The notes under the pieces: generated by a model
The model's input: the letters and a program-made list of their open reading frames with translations, nothing else
Databases searched by the model: none
What the model was told of the DNA's origin: nothing
Shown: positions 1 through 10,446 of the stretch, one piece after another
Layout of the letters: the number at the start of each line of letters is the position of its first letter
How positions within the stretch are numbered: position 1 is the stretch's first letter
DNA from: Neostapfia colusana
Lineage: Eukaryota > Streptophyta > Magnoliopsida > Poales > Poaceae
NCBI GenBank assembly: GCA_030760725.1
Contig: JASWHV010000011.1
Location: forward strand, 79,027,765-79,091,764
DNA length: 64,000 bases
Reading direction: 5' to 3'
Position numbers and translations under genes: made by a program

Positions 1-749
1 GCCAGTGTCACAGAATTAATCAAGGCGCTGGCTGTCTGAGGCATGCACTCTACTGAATGAGTGGTGTTGTGTGGCAAAGCCAACTTATACAATTTTAGAT
101 AGTGAAAGTGAACTCCAATCTGCATGCAGAATAATTTATCAAGCTGGATCGTCTCTATTATAAGCAAACATATACTACTATAAGCTAATTAATTTTTTGG
201 CCATGAGTATGGGTTGTAAAAATTTCAAGGATGCCCATTCAGAAATCAATCCTATGGCTACGGCCATAATTAAAAATCTCCCTGCAGAGGAGCTAAGGAC
301 CACAACAATAACTTTTATCGACAGACCTAAACGATACACTCGCTGCAATCTATTCTGTGCATCTAGCCATATTTTTCCCTCTGAAGTTTTATGGCCTCTA
401 TTACTTTTTTGAATCATGAAATTGTATCAATTTGTATTTTTTGACAGTTACGATAGTCTCCATTGTGGATGTATATTTAGAGTTATGTACTAATGTCTAA
501 GGTTGCACTCGACATCGCTGAAATTTGGAGTCCTGCTAGACAGTTTTCTGCAGTGCTGTGTGATGGTCACTAACATAATTGTCTGCCTTGTTCTGTTTAC
601 ATACATATGTTATATGGACTGCAGCCCCACCATTTCAAGCTGTACATAGTGTAGCTTCTCCCAGGACATAATATCTCAGTGGTCTAGCATTATAAATTAT
701 CTGTCTGATCATAAAAGAAACATTTGCTTACTCTATTTTTTATGACTAG
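1..749. other. Sequence upstream of the SWIB exon, probably intron
   Basis: AT-rich sequence with no recognisable coding stretch. It ends in a plausible 3' splice site, ctag at 746-749, directly before the SWIB exon. I looked for the preceding SWIB half-exon here and did not find it, so the rest of the gene probably lies before the window. The short ORFs on both strands at 178-417 resemble nothing I know. Confidence 0.4.
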
Positions 750-869
750 GATCCAAATGACAAGAAAATAATAGTCTGCGATGAGAAGCTCAAGAAGATC
801 TTTGGAGGACGTGACCGTGTTGGATTTCTCGAGATTTCTGGCCTGCTCAATCCCCACTTCCAGAAATGA
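750..869 (+). CDS. Terminal exon of a SWIB/MDM2-domain protein
   Basis: The 39-codon frame beginning DPNDKKIIVCDEKLKKIF and ending LLNPHFQK-stop (TGA 867-869) is the C-terminal half of a SWIB domain. The characteristic DEKLKKIFG and VGFLEISGLL segments are both present. SWIB domains are found in chromatin-remodelling subunits and, in plants, in small nuclear, mitochondrial or plastid SWIB proteins. This piece cannot separate those classes. The exon follows an AG acceptor at 748-749 in phase 0. The N-terminal half of the domain and the start codon are not in the window. The protein ends two residues after the domain, typical of plant proteins with the SWIB domain at the C terminus. Element A is inserted 198 bp after the stop, so coding is intact here but the 3' end of the transcript may be altered. 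Confidence 0.75.
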   Translation, partial: DPNDKKIIVCDEKLKKIFGGRDRVGFLEISGLLNPHFQK

Positions 870-1067
870 CAGAATCTATGTAGATCATGCTTTTTTTGTA
901 TTGGCTGTGACTGTTACATCACTATATTTAGCTGAAAATGATTTTAAGGGCACCTTGATGCTTGTTTAAGAATGGAAATTTGTTCTGTGAAGATGCACTG
1001 TCATCAAGTACTTCCAGTAGATTGTTTTACTGGCTTTTGGCTCTTCATTAAATTTTTATCCTATTCC
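870..1067 (+). other. 3' UTR of the SWIB gene, interrupted by element A
   Basis: AT-rich sequence with an AATAAA-like stretch (attaaattt near 1048). It stops at the left LTR of element A. The TSD base run attcc (1063-1067) is repeated as attcg at 18405-18409, so the original 3' flank of the SWIB gene resumes after 18404. Confidence 0.45.
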
Positions 1068-1621
1068 TGTTGCAATTCGGGTGTTGATCGCACCAAAAAC
1101 TGCCCTGTTCCAGTCAGTTGAGCACCCTGCCTGGGTGCTGTTCTTAGCTGACTTAGGAAAACAGAGAGGGAGTAGAGAGATCTGTTCTGTTCTTGGGGAA
1201 ACAGAACAGTCATTGCTTGACCCTGGTTCTGAACTTGCGCTGGACAGAGCAGAACAGAGGGAGAGGGAAGAATAGGGAGCCGCCGATCTGTTCTGTTGTT
1301 CAGGGAGGCGCAGAACAGAGGGGGAAACAGGGGCGGCGGCTAGGGCAGCCTGGTGGCAGCGACATCAAGGGGTGAGAGGAGGCGGCTACGGTTCCAAGAG
1401 GTTTTGTTTAATTAATCTGAGGTGTTTTGGCTTCATTATATAGCCCCCTTACAAGAGTCCTACTCTGTTACAATAGGAAAAATATAATGACTTTCCTAAA
1501 CTAGAGCTGCTGCACCATAGAGGGGGATCTGCCCCTGATCTGGCTGCGCGCCTAGCAGGGGGGATTCTGGTTCAGCCCCCCTGTTCAGGCCGCTCAGGGC
1601 CCAGCGGCAGATCACCCGACA
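1068..1621 (-). repeat. Element A, 3' LTR (left copy)
   Basis: About 554 bp, matching 17836-18404 along its length with many substitutions. Terminal dinucleotides are TG and CA. The minus-strand purine tract aagaggagaa borders it at 1622-1635, which marks it as the 3' LTR of a minus-strand element. Confidence 0.85.
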
Positions 1622-1639
1622 TTCTCCTCTTGATCCTGA

Positions 1640-2688
1640 CGCTGATACACGTCCTAGATTCCAGTCCTTCTCATCTCCATGAACTTCTGTCTTCCAAGTG
1701 CCGGTCAAGATGTCCGCCATCTAGTCTTGGATGGATATTTACTTAAGCCAATAGTACCGCTTTCCACACACTCCCGTATGTAGTGGTACTTGACATTGAT
1801 GGGCTTACTTCTGTCATGGTGTACCGGATTCTTGCTCAATTCTATAGCTGATTTTTTATCAACATGCAGCATCGGTGCGTTCACCTTTTCAACCAAGTCT
1901 TCCATCAGCTGTGCCATCCTCATCACCTTGACATGCCCCTTGAGCTGCTGTAATATACTCCACTTCACATAAGGACAAGGCCACCACCTTCTGCTTGCAG
2001 TACTGCCATGAAACGAGGTTGTTTCCAAGACAAAACAACACCCTGCTTGTGCTCTTGCGGTCCTCCACATCTCCCGCATAGTCACTATCCGAGTACCCAA
2101 TTAGCTTTGTGTCTCCTCCTGCATAGAAGACTCCATAGTTGATTGTACCTGCTATATGGCGTACAATGCGCTTGACTGCAACAGAATGATCTTTCTTGGG
2201 CTCCTCCAGAAACCGACTCACGTACCTGATCGAGTAGGCGAGGTCGGGACGTGTGTTCACCAAATAACGCAACCCTCCAACCAAACTCTTGTAGTCTGTT
2301 GCGTGCACCAACGGACTGTCACTTGTCTTGTAAAGCTTGAGTCCTTGCTCCATGGGGAATGCTTAGGGGTTGCACTCCTCCAGGCCAACTTTAGAGACAA
2401 GTTTGGAAGCATAGGCCGCCTGCCCAATGCTTATCCCCGCTTTGGATTGTCGTACCTCCAGGCCAAGATAATACGATAAGAGACCCAAGTCGCCCATCCT
2501 GAACCTCTTCATCATCTCCTCCTTGAACTTCTTGAGGTCGCCCTGTCTTGTGACCACGAGATCATTGACGTACACGCTGATAATGAGCTTCTCCTCACCA
2601 GCTCCACGGAAATAAATCTCGTGCTAGTTCGTACTCTTCTACAAACCAAGCGATAGCAAGCTATCGTTGAGCTTGGCATTCCAGGACC
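1640..2688 (-). pseudogene. Element A pol, 3' half: RT C-terminus and RNase H
   Basis: Minus-strand fragments continue RT from WNAKLNDSLLSLG through a YVNDLVV box at about 2560-2580, where intact copia enzymes have YVDD. RNase H follows: YSDSDYAGD, DRKSTS, and a degraded SLCEVEYITAA where the family has SSCEAEYIAAA. Stops and frameshifts occur near 2622, 2355 and 1750. The loss of a catalytic Asp codon plus the frameshifts make an active enzyme very unlikely. Confidence 0.8.
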
Positions 2689-5600
2689 TGTAAGGGTCTA
2701 AGTTTTTGCACACATCCAAAGTGTTCATCACACCACACTCACCTCATTTGAGGAAATGATATGAACACATTTGAAGAGCAAGTAAACACCATCAACATGG
2801 TAATTAGAGAATAAACTCACAAAATACAAAAATGGCATTTCCCACATGCATTACATAGGGGCTGAGCATATGAAAAACTCCAACACTTTACTAAGATCGC
2901 TCATGCCAAATTTCACCCCAAATCCAAAACTCTTTTTGAGGTATTTTTGGGTATAACTAGAAAGGGGTTAGTTTAAACCCAAATTCAAATTCAAACTACT
3001 TCCATCCCATAAGTTCAAAAGTGGGAGACATATTCTTACTCAACACATTTTTGTGAGCTCACACACCAATTTTCACTCCATTTGGAGTTGATCTTAACAT
3101 GAGCTAAGTTTAGCAAATTCAAACTCAATTTGAATTTCAAACTGCATATGTGCTGAAAATTTATTCAAACACTTCACAATTTGAATTCTATCAACTTCAA
3201 ATGGGCATTTGGTAGATAATTCAAATTCTAGAGGGTATTAGGGGGATTACTGTTTGGAGCAGTAGAGGAGAGTTAATTTCAGAGGTTAAAAGGAGGGCGG
3301 GACCCATATGTTAGCCTCAATAGCCAAATCAACCGACTGAGGAACTCAACCCGGTTTCTTGCGCCGGCTCGGGCTGCCGCCACAGCGAGGATCGGTTAGG
3401 ACAGCAGCTGGTTGCCGCCCCCGACCACTGAACCGCCTCACCCTCCCTCTTATCCCCACAGCTGAGCCAAACCGAGGCATTACCGATCGTTTCTTCGCTC
3501 TGGCGCAAGAAAACATCGCCTCACCGTCGCTCTCTCGGAAACTGATCGGAGAGCCAGTGATCACAGCTGCTCCACTCCCTCCAAGCTGCCAAACGGTACT
3601 AGAGGCTCCCCTCTTCCTTCCCCGTCGTAGGAATTAGCCAAATTCGGGTGATCTCGCCCATACCGAAAGTTCTTCCCGGTGACCTAAGTTCGCCGCACCT
3701 CGGGCTCCCGTGGACAGCCCAAACGGGAGAGTGTCACGCCCAAGATAAGGCGTCCTCGGACGTGTTAGAGGCTTGTGCTGCTCACCCCCGAACTACAGCC
3801 CTAGTGTTTGATCACCGGCGACGAATTTTAGTTTTCCCTTTCATTCGGCGCAGACCGACCTTCGGGTGCTGATCCGCCAAATTATCACTCCATAGTTGTT
3901 TAGAGATCCTCAAACTGTTCCTACACGAGCTAGGCTTGGTAGCGATCAACTTTCCTTCGCAGCCTTGGCAAGAAAACCTTGGTAGACCGGCCAGTTCTAG
4001 CTTTTCTATCGGCGCTAATTGCGGAAGCCGTCGGGCGCACAGTGAGAGCTTACCTAGGACCTTTCCCGAGCAGCCTCGAGCCCATGCCGAGCTTCCCTAG
4101 GGTCCATTGATACTCTACGGCCTTTTGCTCGATCGTTTGAAAGGCTCAGAAGCCCGGACGATGCGGCCGAAGTTCTTCCGAAGCCGCAGCTCGTCGCCTG
4201 TCGTGTTCCGGTGATTGTCACGACGAGCTGAGCCCAGCATCATGTTCCCCGGATGGAATTAGGCAGAGAGGGCCAAGATCATGGAGTTTGGCACACGACA
4301 GAGGCCACCGGCGAGCACTCCGGTGAGGGTTCGCTGCGGCCGAGCGCGGAAGGCCGGAGGTAGATGAAGCCCCCGGTCCCACGTGTCAGCGGCCGATATT
4401 TTAAACATGGGATTAACTGTGGCACCGGATCGGGTGCGGCTGCGCGCGAAAGACTCCGTATCCCCGTGTGTCGACCGCTGAGAAGTTGACACGTAGCCCG
4501 GTCCCACGGGCAGCGATTTAAACATTTCTCCGATTTTCAGATTTAGTTCAAACTTCAAACCCACATAAGTTTGGCTAGGAAACTCCAAATCGAATGAACC
4601 AAATTTTGTTGGATTCATCTCTCTGAGTACTTTCCAACAAATCAAATTTCACTTCATGAAAATCATCAGTTCTCCAGAATTAATTCTTCAAAGTTTAAAC
4701 TGTTTAGAATTTTAACTGGAGAACCCTTTGGAGGAAAATTCTGAAACTTTGCTAGGATGTTCACAAAGATATCCCTGAGCTACCATAAAAATTTCAGATC
4801 CATTTGAGCTCATTTAATCCACCTAATGGTGTGATTAATAAAATCGTTCCAGAGAAAATAGAAAATATCTAGAAACATTTTCAGAATTTCTCTGAAATTG
4901 GTTAGCTCATATCTTTAGCTAGGAACATTCAAAATAAGTGAGACCAACTCTATTAGAACCCTCTGAAAACCTAGTTTTCATAAAGTCATGGCTTGCTTCA
5001 TGAAAATCCCTAGAACACCCTAGGAGCTCCAATTAAGGTCAAGTACATAATTATTTGTGGAGGGCTCAAATGAGCATTGCTGCAAATGAAATCTGACCAA
5101 GTCCCTGTTTAGGTTGTATCTAATCCACAGTAAAAATTTCAGAGTCATTGGGTCTGTCTAGCAAGACTTATAACTCTCACAAGTTTAACTTCAATTCAAA
5201 TGCATTTAAATTGACACATATTTGTATTTATCATATGTAGTCGCTAAGGTTGAGGAGGAACCCGAAGTCTTAGAATTTGTCGCTCCGGAGGAACAGCTAG
5301 CTTACGACCCAGAGTAGCAAGGCAAACTCCAGTTTGCATTAATCTTTTTACAAATTGTTACTGTTTTGAGAACTTACTTTGAGCACCCACTTACTTCTTG
5401 CATTAGAGTCTTGTTTGAAACCCAAATGCATAGCCAAGAAAATCCTGGGTTGGGATTAGGTTTGAAAACCTCGTTAGCTACTGCAATGCTAAGATAGTGT
5501 AGGATCCAGTATAAATCGAGCAGTTGGAACTGCTCGCGAGAATAGGCTAGAGGCACATCGCTCGGGTAAAGATAGCAAATGAAACACATGGCAATAAAAA

Positions 5601-6592
5601 TGAGACCGAGCGGAGAGTAAGGGCAGCAGGACTTTGGGGCCTGGGTGCCATAGCTTAGCTTGTGTCAATTGAGGACCGAGCCGTGTGCCGGCCTGTTGAA
5701 CAAGCTAGAACAGTTCCGAAGACCTACCGACTATATGGGAACCGGGAAACCGATGTAACTCAGGTAGCTGGGTGTTGAGGCATAGCTGGTCATTTAGAGG
5801 GTAGATTGAGAGCTCGAGGTGTAAATCGACTGGCGGCACTGCGGATGCGCGCGCAGAGACCTCTTGCTCGGGACGATCGGACCGGTTCAACATTTGGTTG
5901 ACGAGTGAAAGGTGGTTACGTATGACGTCCGTGATGGTTTCTGTAGGCATCATCGAGTACGGGCGTACGTGACGGGTTATTCGGGTAACCCTACAGGTGT
6001 AAATCGGTTATAATCGCCGTCCCTTGCGGTCAGTGAGTACCACTTGTACCGTGATTGAAAGAACAAACTAGATTCATGTTAATGTCTTGTTGTAGTCTAG
6101 AGCTAATTAAAGTTCTTTTCAACTTTGGGCAAAGTACATGAGAGAAATGCGTTTCTTGTTTGATTGCGGCTCTCTCATGTGCCTTAGCGTAAGGTTCTCC
6201 ACAACCTGCTGCTAAAACTTGAAAGTAAGGTTCCATTAATTAGGCGAGTCCTTTGCAACTTATTTTACCTCACGCACCCTAAAACCATTCATGTAGAAGT
6301 TTCATGTATAGGAGAGACGAGTGAGTCTTGTTGAGCCATTGTGCTCACTGCTTATGTTTGAAACTTTTGCAAAGATTTATGAGGAAGGGACTCCCGAGGA
6401 GGAGACGGAACTCCAGGAGGGGAACCCCGTCAAGTGGGAGTCGTGCACGTCGCCGTGTTAGTGTGTGTGCGTGCTAGCGGGGATACGTTCACAGGCTGAA
6501 TGTGAACTCAATGCGTAGTCTACGCCCGTGAGTGTAGACTGAACTATTTTGTTGTAGAAATGTTCATAAACTGGTTTATGTAATAAGACTTT
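2689..6592. other. Left 3.9 kb of element K, non-coding
   Basis: No coding region supported. The first part (2700-3260) is rich in caaattcaaa-type tracts. A GC-richer block at 3300-4520 carries short ORFs without recognisable domains, and the remainder is AT-rich with a few GC patches. It ends in acttt (6588-6592), which is the TSD of Sirevirus I. Confidence 0.55.
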
Positions 6593-6954
6593 TGAAAGCA
6601 TCTAGGCCCCCGTGAGGTATGGTTTCGGTGATTAATGACAACCGTTCGTTATTACTAATGAGTTTGTGGATGTGAGGCTTCACGTATATCACATCAAACG
6701 TTAATGAACTATCTATTCACACCATCTACTGCTCATTGGATACAAATGGAGACCACTCAACGATCTATTCTAAGGGGTTATTCGATACTCATGAAGACTA
6801 AATAAAGAACTCATACAACGACTCTATTCTATCAAAATTGGCAACACAAGAAGCTTACACTTCATCATAATATCATTTCAAACAAGTGTCAAAGAGGTCA
6901 CTCAAGAAGATTCCAAAAGATCAACTCAAAACAACTCGAAGCAAACAAGTTGCA

Positions 6955-7365
6955 CTCACCGGATCATCCGATGTCTTGCAAAATGACTACATCGGTCAAG
7001 TTTGAGTTGGCAGAAGAAGAAGACCTCAGAGTCCAGTACACACCGGATCATCCGATGTGAAGGAAGTGGCACATCGGTTGATTTCAACAGAAGGATGATT
7101 TCTGAGTTATTCTGAAGAAGTACACACCGGATCATCCGATGATGAAGTAAGTGTACATCGGTCAATTTCAACCGAGACATTATTTCTGAACTAATTCTGA
7201 AGATCAACCCACCTGATCATCCGATGATGAATTGAAGTAACATCGGTCGATTAAAGATCCAACGGTTATATCCAACGGTCACATCTGACACATGACATCA
7301 GCTAATTTGGAATTCGACCGATGCTCATATAAAGGGGTGCATCGGAGGATCCGATGTTCACTGAA
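6955..7365 (+). promoter_or_regulatory. Repeated palindromic motifs in the left LTR
   Basis: At least four copies of ccggatcatccgatg or a close variant, spaced about 65-100 bp, each followed about 25 bp on by acatcggt. A further gaccgatgc and ggatccgatg precede the TATA box. Sirevirus LTRs are known to carry conserved repeated palindromes upstream of TATA, and these look like this element's version. The same block recurs at 13264-13675. Confidence 0.75.
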
Positions 7366-7408
7366 AAAGTCTGCCTACTTTTCCAACGGCTATCTCGTGT
7401 GGGCTGGC

Positions 7409-7416
7409 TATAAATA
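7409..7416 (+). promoter_or_regulatory. TATA box of element I left LTR
   Basis: ctataaatacccc directly downstream of the palindromic motif cluster. The equivalent in the right LTR is at 13719-13726. Confidence 0.7.
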
Positions 7417-8065
7417 CCCCTCCAACCGGCCATTTCGTCAAGTCTTGACCACCAGAGCCTCACTACACATCCTCAAGCATTCAAGACCAAGAGCTACCAC
7501 TTCCACACTTCAAAACCTCTTGTACTCCAACTATAGGTTATATCTAGCTAGAGAGAAGCTTGTGTGCGTCCATTCTTGGTGATTGGAATCTCTAGGCTAG
7601 TGAGAGAGAGTGTCTTGGTGACTTCTCTCACCTTGTAAAAGTTGGAGGAAGAAGAGATCGCTCCGGAGCTTACCAAGGCGTTTGTGGAAGCCCGGAGGAT
7701 AACCATTGTACAAGGCTTGAGCTCCACCTTGCCGGAGAAGGCGAACGGAGAAAGATAGTGGATTCCCTTGTCTAGGTGACTTGGGAGTGGCTATACCCTT
7801 TGGTGGGTGCCACAACGTGGACGTAGGTAGATTTTTGTGATCTTACCGAACCACGGGAAAAATCGCCGTGTCTCCGAGTCTCCGCGGGAGTTTGCATTTC
7901 TCCCCTCACCCCCTTACTATTACACATTTACTATTCCGCACTTAACACTCTTGCTTGCGTAGTTAGTTCGCATAGGGAATTGGGCTTCAACCATTAAGTT
8001 TTAAATTGCTCTAAAATTTGAAAAAGCCCAATTCACCCCCCCTCTTGGGCGTTTCGATCCTTACA

Positions 8066-8114
8066 ACTTTGCTTGCGCTTTGTATCTTTGATGTGCGTTA
8101 TCCGGTGCTGTGCA
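8066..8114 (+). repeat. 49-bp copy of element K 3' flank placed inside element I
   Basis: The 49 bases after the left LTR (acttt plus 44 bp ending gtgctgtgca) are identical to 14376-14424, which is the TSD plus genuine element K flank after the right LTR. A normal element would have its PBS here. The copy is joined directly to RT coding sequence at 8115. Confidence 0.85.
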
Positions 8115-9097
8115 TCAACGGGGATTTATTTCTTTGTCAAATTTACGTTGATGACATTATCTTTGGCTCAACTAACTAATCTCTTAGCCTTGAGTTTGGC
8201 ACCATGATGTCTAGGGAGTTCGAGATGTCAATGATTGGAGAACTCAATTTCTTCCTAGGATTTCAAATCAAGCAACTTCAAGAGGGGACTTTCATCGACC
8301 AAGAAAAGTACACCAAAGACCTCTTGAAGAAGTTTGAAATGGAAGATTGTAGCTCAAGAAGTACTCCAATGGCGACAAATTGTCATCTCGACGCGGACAT
8401 GGACGGTAAACCTATTGATCAATCTCATTACCGTTCCATGATTGGTTCATTGTTATATCTTACCGCATCTAGGCCCGATATCATGTTTAGTATGTGCTTG
8501 TGTGCTCGCTTTCAAGCGGCACCTAAAGAATCGCATCGTAAGGCGGTCTTTAGGATACTTAGGTATCTCAAGCATACCCCAAGTGTAGGTTTGTGGTACC
8601 CCAAGAACGCTAGTTTCCATCTCTTGGGTTACTCGGATTCGGACTTTGCCGGATGCCGTGTGGATCGCAAGAGTACCTCCGGTGGGTGCCACTTACTTGG
8701 GCGTTCCCTAGTATCTTGGTCGAGCAAAAAGCAAAACTCCGTGGCCTTGTCCACCGCGGAGGCAGAGTATATAGCTGCAGGTGCATGTTGTGCCCAAATT
8801 CTATATATGAAGCAAACCCTTTTGGACTTTGGAATTAAGTTTGATTGTGTGCCTCTCCTTTGTGACAATGAAAGTGCGGTTAAGATAGCCAGAAACCCCG
8901 TTCAGCACTCCCGCACTAAGCACATTGATATTCGCCATCACTTCTTGCGGGACCATGAGGCTAAAGGAGACATCTCTTTGCAAAGTGTTAGGTCCGAAGA
9001 ACAATTGGCGGATATCTTCACTAAACCACTTGATGAGAAAACTTTTTCTAGACTTAGAAGTGAACTAAATGTGCTAGATGCATCTAACGTCATGTAA
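8115..9097 (+). pseudogene. Element I pol remnant: RT C-terminal half and RNase H
   Basis: Begins NGDLFLCQIYVDDIIFGSTN, so the RT YVDD catalytic box is retained but everything before it is missing. An in-frame TAA follows STN, near 8178. From ATG 8204 an open frame of 297 codons covers the RT thumb and complete RNase H: YSDSDFAGCRVDRKSTSG, LSTAEAEYIAAG, CDNESAV, TKHIDIRHHFLRDH and the terminal LADIFTKPLD. The RNase H frame is clean. The fragment has no PBS or gag-protease-integrase upstream, so it cannot support transposition by itself. Confidence 0.85.
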
Positions 9098-9639
9098 GTT
9101 ACCATGTTCATGTAAGGTTGCATATCAAATAGGTCTTGTCTAACTCCCAAAGGATAGGGGCAAGCTAGAAATAGTTTTCCCTGAGGAAGCCTTTGGCAGG
9201 TTTAAACTTGGCAAGATAGATTTACATTACGCCTTGCATGATTCCTGCCATATAGACTTGCACTCATTTAATATCTTGCATTATTTTGTTTGGCATTGCA
9301 TACGGTAGATTGTCACAAAGGGGAACCCGCATCATGAGAAGGAGACTTGTTCAAAATGCAATATCTCAACTCATAGGATGTGGATAGAGCAAAATTCTAA
9401 AGGACATGCTTTAAAGAGATAGAAGTTTTCCATACTCTAGCTCACAAAGCATGGGCCTTACATTTTCGTAGTTTCCCTCTTAACCTTGTGTGTTCTCTTT
9501 GCTTAAGGGCTTAGCCAATATTTGGCAATATATTTGAAGCCTTCTATTAGAGGTTAGGAGTTGCCCAAAAAGTCCTAGGACCCATCCTTATCTTTGTGTG
9601 TGTTTAAGTCCAAGGACACATATGGGCAGTCTTAGGTTT
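9098..9639 (+). other. Element I spacer between pol and env-like ORF, non-coding
   Basis: No supported ORF. AT-moderate sequence of the kind seen between RNase H and the extra ORF in Sireviruses. Confidence 0.6.
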
Positions 9640-9960
9640 TCTGTAGTCATCGGATTATCCGATGCTAGGGCCAGCAGATCATCGGATCAATTGGTGCTTC
9701 AGTTCAGTGCTCAGATCAAGTCAGATGTCACAAATCAACCGATGAGTTCATTTCAGAAGACATCGGAGCATCCGGTGTTCAGTTTTCTGGTGCCCCGCAG
9801 AAATCGACCGATGATCGACACCTCAACGTCGGCTCATCCGGTGTTCAAAGAGTGCTTTTGGAACAACTCTCTGTTGAACTCGACCGATGCATCCTCCGAT
9901 GATCATCGGTCCATCCGGTGCTTTGTGCGTGGCTAGGGTTTGCCCGTACGGTTTAAAAAG
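9640..9960 (+). promoter_or_regulatory. Candidate internal promoter before the env-like ORF
   Basis: Motifs of the same type as the LTR palindromes cluster here: atcggattatccgatg (9649), aaccgatgag, atcggagcatccggtg (9763), gaccgatgatcg, gaccgatgcatcctccgatg, and atcggtccatccggtg (9905). They end about 30 bp before a TATA-like gtttaaaaag (9951-9960). A GC-rich leader of nearly 490 bp follows to the ATG at 10447. The LTR has the same order, motif cluster then TATA. The promoter role is inferred. Confidence 0.5.
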
Positions 9961-10446
9961 CGGCTCGGCCGCCCTTCTTTTTCTTCTTCTTTCCCGACCT
10001 CCGCCGCCGCCCGACGCCCTCGCCGCCGCCTCTCCCACGCGCCTCCGCCTCCCAGTCACCGCCGCCGTCTCCCAGCCGCCGCCGCCGCCTCCCAGGCGCC
10101 GCCGTCGCCGCCTCCCAGGCGCCGCCGCCGCCGCCTCTCCCGCGCACGCCGCCTCCCGCGCGCGCCGCCTCCCAGCCGCCGCCGCCGCCTTCCAGGCACA
10201 ACCGCCGCTGCCTCTCCCGCACCGCCGCCTCCCAGGCGCTGCCGCCCCCTCCTCCCAGGGACCGCCACCGCCACCTTTCGGCCGTCTAGGCGCAGTCCAT
10301 GCCCGCGCCGCCGCCTCTCCCGAGCGTGCCGCCGCTGTTCCACCGCACCGCCGCGCCTCTCTCGCCGTCTCCCCTCCACCACTCGCCGCCGGCTCGCATC
10401 ACCCTCTCCGCTAGGGTCTCGTCGTGCTTCGCCGTTCGTCGCTAAG

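Larger units (their letters stand above)
6593..8065 (+). repeat. Element I, left LTR
   Basis: 1473 bp, TGAAAGCATC...CGATCCTTACA. Nearly identical to 12902-14375; differences seen are a/c near 6754, a missing a near 7252, and a/g near 7924. It is followed not by a PBS but by a copy of element K sequence (8066-8114). Confidence 0.9.

Noticed and set aside
6955..7250. Regularly spaced near-identical palindromes, CRISPR-like at first sight
   Set aside because: Both copies lie in LTRs of a plant retrotransposon, spacing is uneven (about 65-100 bp), and no cas genes exist here.
8115..8120. Left LTR of element I ending at 8114 rather than 8065
   Set aside because: With the end at 8065 (ccttaca) the TSD acttt matches on both sides. 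The extra 49 shared bases are element K flank.
9940..10446. N-terminal extension of the env-like ORF
   Set aside because: Pro/Arg/Ser low-complexity translation of a GC-rich leader. It begins at the TATA-like site, and the ATG at 10447 has better context and is followed by sequence with ordinary composition.
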